A stretch of 64,000 nucleotides of DNA from Kitasatospora xanthocidica (GTDB lineage: Bacteria; Actinomycetota; Actinomycetes; Streptomycetales; Streptomycetaceae): assembly GCF_014656195.1 (NCBI RefSeq), contig NZ_BNBY01000005.1, forward strand, positions 390,971 to 454,970. Direction: 5' to 3'. Both the position numbers and the translations under genes were made by a program. Below, one piece after another: positions 9,895 to 16,604 of the stretch (positions are counted from its first letter, which is position 1; each line of letters starts with the position of its first letter). The notes under the pieces were generated by a model. It ran no database searches, had not been told where the DNA came from, and saw only the letters and a list, made by a program, of their open reading frames with translations.

Positions 9895-10779
9895 TCATGA
9901 TCGCGGTGCTGTGCTCCCCGCGCTCATCGCTTGGCGGACCCGAGCGGCATGGCGGCGGACGGCCGCGGGCGAGAGGTGGCGAACGGGCGGTGCGGCCCGG
10001 CTGACGCCACCAGGAGAGCGGCAGGCGCGGCAGAGCCCGCCGAGGAGGGCCTGGGGGCGGCACGGGGTGCGGCAGTCGGTGCACTCGGGGACGCGGACGG
10101 GCTGGGCGGCCTGGGCGGCCGGTGCGGGGCGTTCCGGGGGCAGCTTGTCGATCAGACGGCGGCGGGTGAGGGCCACCGGGCTGTGGACCGGTGTCGGCAG
10201 GCCCGCCGTGAGCGCGGCGGTGAAGAGGGCGGGGGTGGCGCCCCGGGCCAGCCATTCGGCGGCAAGCGGTTCGAGGTCGGCGCAGTCGGCGGCGGAGAGG
10301 GCCAGCCGGGCGTCCGCGAGGCCGAGGCCGGCGAGGGCGGCGTAGGCGGCCGAGGCGGGGGAGGTCCGGTTGAGCGTTCGCTCCTTGGGGGGATCGGGCG
10401 CGTTCTCTGTTGACGTCTCACCGGTGGCGAGGAAGTGGTTCCACCAGGCGTCACTGCGGGGCGTCCGGGAGAAGTAGGTACGGAACACCCAGCGGCAGTC
10501 CTTGGAGTTGAGGCGCTCCCGGACGCGACGCAGGTGACCTGCGGCGGAGAGGTTGTTGAGCACCGTGCGGCAGGCCATCTGGCCGTAGTGGGGCTGCAGG
10601 ACGGCGAGCGTTTTGACGTCCATGGCGGCGCCGTCGGGGAGACGGTCGATGAGCGAGGCGAGATAGGCCTCCCTCGCCGGGAGGTGGGTGAAGTCGCTCG
10701 CGGAGCGGGGACGTTGCTCTGGGGCGGACTGCTTGCCGTACCCGGGGGTGGCCATGGCGGTAGAGTCGTGGGTAGCCAC
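9895..10779 (-). CDS. HTH-like protein with C-terminal zinc ribbon, function unknown
   Basis: About 294 aa. The first half (LIDRLPDGAAMDVKTLAV...YGQMACRTVLNNLSAAGHLRRVR) has the pattern of a winged-helix domain of the MarR/replication-initiator type. The middle is Ala-rich and helical (about 150-215), and the C-terminus has CTDCRTPCRP...GGLCRAC, a four-cysteine zinc ribbon. I do not recognise a named family, though similar proteins are frequent in streptomycetes. The start is probably GTG at 10779 (weak AAAGAGA upstream), with ATG at 10755 as alternative. A hairpin lies in its upstream leader. Confidence 0.7.
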   Translation of the reverse strand: MATHDSTAMATPGYGKQSAPEQRPRSASDFTHLPAREAYLASLIDRLPDGAAMDVKTLAVLQPHYGQMACRTVLNNLSAAGHLRRVRERLNSKDCRWVFRTYFSRTPRSDAWWNHFLATGETSTENAPDPPKERTLNRTSPASAAYAALAGLGLADARLALSAADCADLEPLAAEWLARGATPALFTAALTAGLPTPVHSPVALTRRRLIDKLPPERPAPAAQAAQPVRVPECTDCRTPCRPQALLGGLCRACRSPGGVSRAAPPVRHLSPAAVRRHAARVRQAMSAGSTAPRS

Positions 10780-10811
10780 AGGATCGAGTCTCTTTCGATC
10801 GGGGTGGTCAG

Positions 10812-10846
10812 ACCCCCGTTCGGTGTTGGTAGCACCGGTCGGGGGT
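10812..10846. repeat. Two-tier hairpin upstream of the zinc-ribbon gene
   Basis: ACCCCCG (10812-10818) pairs with CGGGGGT (10840-10846), and inside it GGTG (10822-10825) pairs with CACC (10833-10836). On the plus strand it is followed by TTGTTTCGTT, as in an intrinsic terminator, although no plus-strand gene ends here. On the minus strand it would lie in the leader of the zinc-ribbon gene. Confidence 0.5.
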
Positions 10847-10954
10847 TGTTTCGTTGGTCCGCACGCTACACGGAGGAACCGGCTGTGGCGAAGTCGTGAC
10901 GATAAGTCATATCTGCTGCGTGCGAGGGTGGTTGGAAGGTGGTTACCCACCCGT

Positions 10955-11155
10955 TCAACTAAGGGGCTGCTCGACCGTTGCCGCTTGAGCTTCGGCCGCG
11001 AAGGAGATGAAGGCGGACCAGGCGGAGGGCGAGAAGGTGAGCGTCGGGCCGGCCTTGTCCTTGGAGTCCCGGACATGGACGGCGGAGGCGCAGGAGGCCA
11101 CCTCGATGCACTCGCCGCCGTCAGTGGTGCTGTAACTGGACTTGAACCACTTCAT
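10955..11155 (-). CDS. DUF397 domain protein
   Basis: A 66-residue protein opening MKWFKSSYSTTDGGECIEVA and ending with the SPSAWSAFI motif, diagnostic of DUF397. These small proteins are typically encoded next to an XRE/DUF5753 regulator; WhiJ-type loci are the best studied. Here the ATG overlaps the TGA of the regulator gene by four bases (ATGA), so they form a translationally coupled pair. Family members act with the partner regulator in developmental or antibiotic control; the biochemical role is not established. Confidence 0.92.
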   Translation of the reverse strand: MKWFKSSYSTTDGGECIEVASCASAVHVRDSKDKAGPTLTFSPSAWSAFISFAAEAQAATVEQPLS

Positions 11156-11964
11156 AGCTCCTCCGCCGTCCTTCTGATGAAAACTCTCGACTCCTCAATG
11201 CTGAGGGCCTGCGTGCGGATCATGCCATGGCGCTGTGCCAGAAGGTTCACTCGCTCAGGGTCTGAGTAGAGGATCCCCGTGTGTTGCCCTTCGACGTAGG
11301 CAAGCTGTTCATGGTCGGGGGTTTCGAGCAAGATCATGGGGCCGTTGAGAGCGGCATAGGCTGCACGGCCGAGTGGCAGGACCTGAATCGAAACGTTGCG
11401 CAACTCGCCAGTTTCCAACAGGTGATTGAGCTGCCGCTTCATGAGACCCGTGTCGCCGACTGTCGCCCGGAGTGCGGCTTCGTGGATCACGAAGCCATGG
11501 AGCACTGTCGGCGATTTCCGCAGTCGCTCCTGCCTCTGCAATCGACCCGAGACTCTTGCCGAGACCGTCTCGTCGTCCAGTGGCGGGTAGGAGTTGCTGA
11601 TCGTCTCGCGGGCGTACTCCTCGGTTTGGAGCAGGCCTGGGATGAGCAGGGCGGAGTATGCATGAAAGGCGATCGCTTCGCGCTCGGCTTCCGTGTAGCC
11701 GCGCGAGTATGAGGAGAACTTCTCAGGCTTCAGGAAGTCGGTCGCCGCGAGCAGCATCCCCCTTGCGTCGCACAACTCGTCGGCGACGGTGAGCAACTTG
11801 AACGACGGCTTCCGCCTCCCCGCCTCCATCGACCGCACGCTCTCGTAGTCGTAGCTCGCCGCCTGGCACAGCTGCTCGCGCGTGACTCCGGCTTGCTCAC
11901 GCCACCGCTTGATCTGATCGCCGCAGTACTTCCAGGCCATCGGGTTCTGCTTCGGCGTGGTCAT
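11152..11964 (-). CDS. XRE-family regulator with DUF5753
   Basis: About 270 aa. The N-terminal helix-turn-helix (about 15-70: IKRWREQAGVTREQLCQAASYDYESVRSMEAGRR) is followed by a DUF5753 domain (about 95-265, including PGLLQTEEYAR, FVIHEAALR and VLPLGRAAYAALNGPMILLE). This is the WhiJ-like class, very numerous in streptomycetes. The ATG at 11964 has GAGGGGG upstream; an ATG five codons earlier would place the ribosome site inside the gene. It is coupled to the DUF397 gene and diverges from the ATP-binding protein at 12106. This XRE + DUF397 + ATPase triad is a recurring cassette. Confidence 0.92.
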   Translation of the reverse strand: MTTPKQNPMAWKYCGDQIKRWREQAGVTREQLCQAASYDYESVRSMEAGRRKPSFKLLTVADELCDARGMLLAATDFLKPEKFSSYSRGYTEAEREAIAFHAYSALLIPGLLQTEEYARETISNSYPPLDDETVSARVSGRLQRQERLRKSPTVLHGFVIHEAALRATVGDTGLMKRQLNHLLETGELRNVSIQVLPLGRAAYAALNGPMILLETPDHEQLAYVEGQHTGILYSDPERVNLLAQRHGMIRTQALSIEESRVFIRRTAEEL

Positions 11965-12105
11965 CCCGAACCCCCTCATCGTCCCTGGTCATCCAGCGGT
12001 CAAGTCTCACGCTGTACCAACGGTGTGACTGCTGAGGGTATGTCCGGCTCCCGACTCTTGAAGGGTGAAATGGCCGAACTCGGCCCTTACGAGCGAAGGA
12101 CTCTG

Positions 12106-12555
12106 ATGATCACTCAGCCCGCCGATGCCGTCGAGTGGATGTTCCCCTGCCTCCCCCGCAGCGCCGGCCGCGCGCGGATCCGGCTCCTGCGGCAGGCCTT
12201 CGAGTGGGACGTGCCCGTCGAGTCCACCGAGACCGCCCTGATCCTGCTCAGCGAACTCGTCACCAACGCCTGCCGTCACGCCCGCGGCCCGCGCGACCGG
12301 CTGATCGGTGTCCGCGTCCTGCTCCCCACCCGCTCCGTGCTCCGCATCGAGGTCTCCGATGCGAGCTCCGAGCTCCCGGCCCTCCGCCATGCCGCCCCCG
12401 ACGACGAGTCCGGCCGGGGCCTCGAACTCGTCGCCGCCCTCGCCACCTCCTGGGGCGCCCACCCGCGCGGCGAGGGCTACATCGGCAAGACCACCTGGTG
12501 CGAACTCGACCTCCCCTCGCCGGCGAGGCCCGCCTCAGATGATCTGATTCCATGA
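12106..12555 (+). CDS. ATP-binding protein (anti-sigma-like HATPase) of a WhiJ-type cassette
   Basis: About 149 aa forming a single GHKL ATPase domain: N-box ELVTNACRHA and G-box SGRGLELVAALATSWG. The start is likely ATG 12106 (GAAGGA five bases upstream); ATG 12070 is an alternative adding 12 residues. It is divergent from the XRE/DUF5753 gene, the usual position of the third member of these cassettes. Its stop overlaps the start of the Phd-type gene (ATGA), so the two are coupled. Whether it phosphorylates a target or only binds ATP cannot be judged. Confidence 0.82.
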   Translation: MITQPADAVEWMFPCLPRSAGRARIRLLRQAFEWDVPVESTETALILLSELVTNACRHARGPRDRLIGVRVLLPTRSVLRIEVSDASSELPALRHAAPDDESGRGLELVAALATSWGAHPRGEGYIGKTTWCELDLPSPARPASDDLIP

Positions 12556-12896
12556 GGCTGATGACCGCAACAGAGGCTTCGAGAAGCTTCGCCGCCGTGC
12601 TGGACTCGGCGGGGCACGGTGAGACGATCATCGTCACCCGAGGTGGCCGGCGCATCGCGGTGATCGGTCCGGCCCCCTCGGGCAACGGTGCCGCGCTGAA
12701 TGACGTTCTCCGGCGGTTCCTGCCGGACGAGGACTTCGCGGCGGATGAGGCATCGCTGAACTGCACCTCGGAGTGGAGCTGCCCGGCGTCCGGGCGATCA
12801 CGCTCGGTGTCTCCGGCTGAAGGGCCGCGTGGGAAGTCGGCCCGGCCGACTTCCCACGCAGCGATCCGCCCGGCCCGGGTAGCATCGGGCCCGTGA
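12552..12896 (+). CDS. Phd/YefM-type antitoxin, orphan and probably 3'-damaged
   Basis: Residues 1-65 are a good Phd/YefM antitoxin N-terminus (MTATEASRSFAAVLDSAGHG, ETIIVTRGGRRIAVIGPA), which in the family binds DNA and dimerises. After FAADEAS (near residue 67) the frame loses family character and runs through the palindrome at 12827-12859. No PIN/VapC or Doc toxin follows. Bases about 12751-12820 read in another frame as IAELHLGVELPGVRAITLGV then SG and a stop, which looks like the tail of a different gene, so a deletion may have fused two 3' regions. The start is coupled to the preceding ATPase gene. Confidence 0.6.
   Translation: MRLMTATEASRSFAAVLDSAGHGETIIVTRGGRRIAVIGPAPSGNGAALNDVLRRFLPDEDFAADEASLNCTSEWSCPASGRSRSVSPAEGPRGKSARPTSHAAIRPARVASGP
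12751..12820 (+). pseudogene. Possible 3' remnant of an unidentified gene
   Basis: In the frame ending TGA at 12818-12820 the sequence reads IAELHLGVELPGVRAITLGV-SG, amphipathic and protein-like, with an in-frame stop immediately upstream. It is followed six bases later by the 12827-12859 hairpin, the normal place for a gene's terminator. I cannot assign a family. Confidence 0.3.
12827..12859. terminator. Palindrome A (14-bp perfect arms), paired with 14014-14046
   Basis: GCGTGGGAAGTCGG, loop CCCGG, CCGACTTCCCACGC. It shares the core GGAAGTCGG-NCCGG-CCGACTTCC with the palindrome at 14014-14046; the two differ at two stem positions, both compensated. It lies just before the promoter of the EamA transporter. 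Confidence 0.8.
12880..12885 (+). promoter_or_regulatory. -10-like box for the EamA leader
   Basis: TAGCAT ends seven bases before the GTG at 12893, the spacing expected if transcription starts on or next to that GTG, giving a leaderless small ORF. Confidence 0.4.
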
Positions 12897-12937
12897 AGCT
12901 GTACTGGCACGTCGTGCTGCCGCCGCTCAGCGCCTGA
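12893..12937 (+). CDS. Possible leaderless leader peptide (14 aa) of the EamA transporter
   Basis: GTG to TGA encodes MKLYWHVVLPPLSA. The start falls seven bases after TAGCAT, fitting leaderless expression. After its stop, GGGCGCGCGC (12940-12949) can pair with GCGTGCGCCC (13008-13017) with one G-T pair, enclosing most of the leader before the transporter start at 13068. The aromatic and Pro-Pro content could stall ribosomes. Function is inferred from position only. Confidence 0.35.
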   Translation: MKLYWHVVLPPLSA

Positions 12938-13067
12938 TCGGGCGCGCGCAGGTGGCTTGATCCCCTTCGCCCCGGCTCGGCCGTTGTGAGGCCGCCGTGG
13001 GCCGATGGCGTGCGCCCGTTCTCGGAACCTCTCCTCTGACGGTCTTCGACGACGGAAGTACACGACT

Positions 13068-14003
13068 GTGCCGAATCGTTTGTCCTCGCCTGCCCGCCCG
13101 ACCGCCCCTGCCGTCCGCCGCCGCCGCTCGCGGGGCGGCGCGGTGCCGATCCTGACCGCCGCCGTCCTCTGGGGCACCACCGGAACGGCGAGTTCGCTGG
13201 CGCCCGGCGGCGCCCCGGCGGCCGGGATCGGGGCGGCCGGGCTGGTGCTCGGCGGACTGCTGCTGTTCCTCACCGACCGCACCGCCCGCACCCTGCCCCG
13301 GGGCTGTGGGGCGCGCGAGCGGTGGCTGCTCGCGGCCGGTGCGCTCGCGGTGGCCGGGTACCCGGTGACCTTCTACCCGGCGGTGCACCGTACGGGCGTC
13401 GCGGTGGCGACGGTGATCGCCCTGGGCAGCGCGCCGGTATTCACCGGCCTGCTCGGGTGGCTCGCCCGGCAGGGGCGGCCGAGCGGGCGGTGGGCCGGGG
13501 CGACTGCGGCGGCCGTGCTCGGCTGCGCCGTGCTGGTGCTCGGCCCCGAACTCGCCGGGCACGGTACGGCGGTGGACCCGCTGGGGGTGCTGCTGGCGGC
13601 GCTCTCGGGGCTCTCGTACGCCGTGTACTCGCTGATCGGCGGCCGGCTGATCGCGGCCGGGCGCCCCTCGGGCGGGGTGATGGGGACGATGTTCGGCGGG
13701 GCCGCGCTGATCGTCCTGCCGGTGCTGCTCGCCGGTGACCCGGCGTGGCTGGCCTCGGTGCGCGGGGCGGCCGTGGCGCTGCACCTCGCGGTGGTCACTA
13801 CCTACCTCGCGTACCGGCTGTTCGGCCACGGCCTGCGGCACACCTCGGCCCAGACGGCCACCACGCTGACCCTCGCCGAGCCGGCCGTCGCCGCCGTGCT
13901 GGGTGTCGCGGCGCTGGGGGAGCGGCTGCCCGCCGTCTCCTGGTGCGGGCTCGCGGTGCTGGCGGGCGGGCTGGCCTTCCTCGCCCTGCCTGCTCGGCGG
14001 TAG
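13068..14003 (+). CDS. EamA/DMT-family membrane transporter
   Basis: About 311 aa with ten hydrophobic segments in two EamA repeats (about 25-150 and 165-305), the drug/metabolite transporter fold. Members export amino acids, metabolites or toxic compounds; the substrate is not readable here. A charged N-terminal tail (RRRRSRGG) precedes the first helix. Start GTG 13068 has GGAAG about ten bases upstream. The gene is bounded by two related palindromes (12827-12859 and 14014-14046), and its 5' region may hold a leader peptide, so it looks like a self-contained unit in an accessory patch. Confidence 0.88.
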   Translation: MPNRLSSPARPTAPAVRRRRSRGGAVPILTAAVLWGTTGTASSLAPGGAPAAGIGAAGLVLGGLLLFLTDRTARTLPRGCGARERWLLAAGALAVAGYPVTFYPAVHRTGVAVATVIALGSAPVFTGLLGWLARQGRPSGRWAGATAAAVLGCAVLVLGPELAGHGTAVDPLGVLLAALSGLSYAVYSLIGGRLIAAGRPSGGVMGTMFGGAALIVLPVLLAGDPAWLASVRGAAVALHLAVVTTYLAYRLFGHGLRHTSAQTATTLTLAEPAVAAVLGVAALGERLPAVSWCGLAVLAGGLAFLALPARR

Positions 14004-14013
14004 AGCCATGGCC

Positions 14014-14046
14014 GCGCAGGAAGTCGGACCGGCCGACTTCCTGCGC
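14014..14046. terminator. Palindrome B (14-bp perfect arms), bidirectional terminator position
   Basis: GCGCAGGAAGTCGG, loop ACCGG, CCGACTTCCTGCGC. It lies between the converging ends of the EamA gene (14003) and the TetR gene (14057), so it can terminate both. Near copy of 12827-12859. Confidence 0.8.
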
Positions 14047-14056
14047 TAGGTGCGGC

Positions 14057-14812
14057 TCAGATGCCGAAGTGGGCGGCGATGCCGTCGAGGACGCAGTCCA
14101 GGCCGGTCTCGAACTGCCAGTCGGGGTCGTCCTTGCGGGTGGCCTCGTCCAGGTAGCGCTGGTAGCTCGGGTAGCGGCCGGTGCCCATCAGCCAGCTCAT
14201 CCGGGGGGCGAGGCCGGCCCTGGTCTCGTCCCCGTCGGACCAGCCGCGCTCGCGCCGGAGGTTCTCCAGGGTCACCTCGGCGGCGACCGACCCGTGCACG
14301 TAGCCGGTGACGGTGCGGAAGACCGCCATGGTGGTGTCGGCGTCCAGCCCGTGCTCGGCGAGGACGGCGAACGCCCGCTCGGGGACGGCGAGTTGGTTGG
14401 GGCTGAGGGAGAACGGGGTGGCCGCCAGGACCGTCCACGGGTGGGCCAGGGTCATCGCCCGCAGGTGGACGGCCAGCGAGCGCATGGCGTCCCGCCAGCC
14501 CTCGGCCGGTTCGTCCAGCGGCAGCCGGCCGTACGCGAAGTCGACCATCAGCTCGATGAGTTCGTCCTTGCCGGAGACGTACCGGTAGGCGGCCATCGGG
14601 GCGACGCCGAGCGCGCCGGCCAGGCGGCGCATGGTGACGGCGTCCAGGCCCTCGCTGTCGGCGATGGCGACCGCGGCCTCGGCGATCCGCTGCGGGGTCA
14701 GGGTGGTGCGCGGCGCGGGGGCGGGGCGGGCGAGGCGCTCCCAGAGCGAGACCTGGGCCTTGTCGTCGCCGGTCGCGGGGGTGTCCCCGGCGGGGGCCTG
14801 CTGAGCGGGCAT
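14057..14812 (-). CDS. TetR-family transcriptional regulator
   Basis: About 251 aa. The N-terminal helix-turn-helix lies at about 40-85 (ITxxRIAEAAVAIADSEGLDAVTMRRLAGALGVAPMAAYRYVSGKDEL) and the C-terminal ligand domain is of the TetR_C_1 class (PWTVLAATPFSL, TVTGYVHG). The ATG at 14812 follows GGAAGGAG; 47 further open codons upstream would translate the operator region and are rejected. It diverges from an FMN reductase; the gap holds a repeated TACGNCGTA-type motif (14862-14951) that is probably its operator, so it likely controls itself and the reductase. Confidence 0.93.
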   Translation of the reverse strand: MPAQQAPAGDTPATGDDKAQVSLWERLARPAPAPRTTLTPQRIAEAAVAIADSEGLDAVTMRRLAGALGVAPMAAYRYVSGKDELIELMVDFAYGRLPLDEPAEGWRDAMRSLAVHLRAMTLAHPWTVLAATPFSLSPNQLAVPERAFAVLAEHGLDADTTMAVFRTVTGYVHGSVAAEVTLENLRRERGWSDGDETRAGLAPRMSWLMGTGRYPSYQRYLDEATRKDDPDWQFETGLDCVLDGIAAHFGI

Positions 14813-14861
14813 GGGGGCGGGCTCCTTCCGACTGGAGTGTTCCTCACCGTACCACTGCGGC

Positions 14862-14951
14862 GTGTACGCCGTATCTGGAGCGTACGTCGTATCGCCAGTG
14901 GACGGCGTACGCGTCGATGTGTACGTTGTATCCGAGAGATACGCCGTACAC
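14862..14951. promoter_or_regulatory. Operator array between tetR and FMN reductase
   Basis: Repeats GTGTACGCCGTATC (14862), GCGTACGTCGTATC (14880) and GTGTACGTTGTATC (14919), with inverted GATACGCCGTACAC (14938) and a degenerate inverted copy at 14899-14912. The direct/inverted pairs 14880/14899 and 14919/14938 have identical geometry: two 33-base imperfect palindromes, each with a 5-base centre. Typical of TetR autoregulatory sites. Confidence 0.7.
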
Positions 14952-14988
14952 ATCAGCGCCGTCCATCACATCCCGGAGGGGGACCCCC

Positions 14989-15582
14989 ATGTCCACGGAC
15001 CAGAACCTGAAGGTCGCCGTCGTCGTCGGCAGCACCCGCGACGGCCGCTTCGGCCCGGTCGTCGCCGACTGGCTGCTCGGCCACCTCGACGCCCGCGGTG
15101 ACATGACCGCCGACCCGATCGACCTGGTGGCGACCCCGCTGCCGACCACCTTCCCGTCCTTCGGTGGCGAACTGCCGCCGGACGAAGCCGCGCTGCTGGC
15201 CGCCGTGTCGCCCCGGCTGGAGGCCGCCGACGCCTTCGTGTTCGTCACGCCCGAGTACAACCACAGCTTCCCGGCCCCGCTGAAGAACGCCATCGACTGG
15301 CACAACCGGCAGTGGCACGGCAAGCCGGTCGCCTTCGTCTCCTACGGCGGCCTCTCCGGCGGCCTCCGGGCCGTCGAGCAGCTGCGGGTGGTGATGGCCG
15401 AGCTGAACGCGGCGACGATCCGCAACACCGTCAGCTTCCACGGCGCCGCCCAGTGCTTCGACGCCGACGGCAAGGCCCTCGACCCGGCCGCCGACGCCGC
15501 CGCCAAGACCATGCTCGACCAGCTCGCCTGGTGGGCGCAGGCGCTGCGCGACGCCCGGCGGGCCCGCCCGTTCGCGGCCTGA
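14989..15582 (+). CDS. NADPH-dependent FMN reductase-family oxidoreductase
   Basis: About 197 aa flavodoxin-like fold: phosphate-binding VVVGSTRDGRFG at the N-terminus, TPEYNHSFPAPLKNAIDW in the middle (the classic FMN_red signature) and SYGGLSGGLRAVEQLR. These reductases move electrons from NAD(P)H to FMN, quinones or azo compounds in the cytoplasm. The ATG has GGAGGGGG upstream. Divergent from a TetR gene across an operator array, so expression is probably induced by a compound that the regulator senses. Confidence 0.92.
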   Translation: MSTDQNLKVAVVVGSTRDGRFGPVVADWLLGHLDARGDMTADPIDLVATPLPTTFPSFGGELPPDEAALLAAVSPRLEAADAFVFVTPEYNHSFPAPLKNAIDWHNRQWHGKPVAFVSYGGLSGGLRAVEQLRVVMAELNAATIRNTVSFHGAAQCFDADGKALDPAADAAAKTMLDQLAWWAQALRDARRARPFAA

Positions 15583-15662
15583 GCCGCCGAGGGGCGGGCC
15601 GGTGCCGGCAGACGGGGGCGGGGCGGGGCGGGGGTGGACGGTGGTCAGCGGTTGGACGGGGG

Positions 15663-16574
15663 TCAGCCGGTGGCCGCCGGGCACTGGGCGGTGAAGCAGA
15701 AGCCGGTCAGCTCCGCCTCCCGGAGGGCCTGGAGCGGGGTGGGCCAGTCGCCCTCGGGACCGGCCACGATGACGGCGTAGGCGGTGCCGTTCGGGCCGAC
15801 GAGGACGTGATCGACCGCTTGTCGGACGGTTCCGGTCTTGGTGTTGTTGTAGGCGTACTCCAGCTCGGCGCTGCCGTCGGCGGTCCGCTCCAGGCGGATG
15901 CGACGGTAGCCCGGGTAGGTGTCCGGCGCGCTCGCCATGGCGGCATCGGTGCCGGAGGCCTCCTCGAACGGGGACCTGTTGCCCATCGCGAACACCTGGA
16001 TCAGGCTGCGTTGGTCCGGGGACCGGTAGAACACGGAGCCCTTCTCCGTGTCCCGCTGCCAGCCGTCCGGGACGAGCAGGGTGAAGCCGTTTGGGTCCTG
16101 GGTCAGGTTGTAGTGCGGCCCGGTGGGGGTCGGTGTGGGCGTCGGCGTCGGGGTGGGCGACCCCGAGGCCGAGGGGGACGACGAGGGGGACGGCGAGGTG
16201 GGGGAACCGGACGCCGACACCGTCGGCCCGCCCGTCAGGGTGGCCGCGCCGGTCGGCTTTCCCCCGTCCTCGTGCCGGGTCAGCAGGTACCCGCCGCCGC
16301 CCGCGAGCACGCCGAGGAGCGCCCCGGCGAGGGCGGCGACCAGGATCCGTCGGCGCTTCCCGGTGGACGGCGGGCCCTCCGGCCGAGGCGCGCCCGGCGC
16401 GATCGGCGGCGGCGTGATCAGCGGCGGTGCGACCGGAGGGGGCGGGGGGACGGGCGGGGCGGCCGGCCGGGGTGGCGTGACCGGGGGAGCCACCGGCGGG
16501 GGCGGGGGCATGCCGCCCGCCGGTGGCCGGCTCACCCACTGCTGGCTGTTCTTGTCCCAGTACGTACCCGACAT
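15663..16574 (-). CDS. Proline-rich single-pass membrane protein, function unknown
   Basis: 303 aa. It opens MSGTYWDKNSQQWVSR, followed by a Pro-rich cytoplasmic segment (about 17-68), one transmembrane helix (about 75-97, ILVAALAGALLGVLAGGGG), a Ser/Pro/Thr linker with a run of five Thr-Pro pairs, and a folded extracytoplasmic domain (about 155-303: GFTLLVPDGWQRD, LEYAYNN, one CxxxxC near the end). The layout is like the extracytoplasmic parts of streptomycete Ser/Thr kinases, but no kinase is present. Last gene of a three-gene minus-strand cluster; 30 bases separate it from the next gene. Confidence 0.75.
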   Translation of the reverse strand: MSGTYWDKNSQQWVSRPPAGGMPPPPPVAPPVTPPRPAAPPVPPPPPVAPPLITPPPIAPGAPRPEGPPSTGKRRRILVAALAGALLGVLAGGGGYLLTRHEDGGKPTGAATLTGGPTVSASGSPTSPSPSSSPSASGSPTPTPTPTPTPTGPHYNLTQDPNGFTLLVPDGWQRDTEKGSVFYRSPDQRSLIQVFAMGNRSPFEEASGTDAAMASAPDTYPGYRRIRLERTADGSAELEYAYNNTKTGTVRQAVDHVLVGPNGTAYAVIVAGPEGDWPTPLQALREAELTGFCFTAQCPAATG

Positions 16575-16604
16575 GGCCGTCCCCCCGTTGTTCCCGATCC
16601 CCGT

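Noticed and set aside
14813..14953. 47-residue N-terminal extension of the TetR protein (start at 14953)
   Set aside because: It would translate the operator repeats, and GGAAGGAG sits just ahead of the ATG at 14812.
16110..16160. GTCGGTGTGGGCGTCGGC-type repeat as a CRISPR or iteron array
   Set aside because: It is the codon-level repeat of a Thr-Pro linker in the membrane protein, with no spacers.
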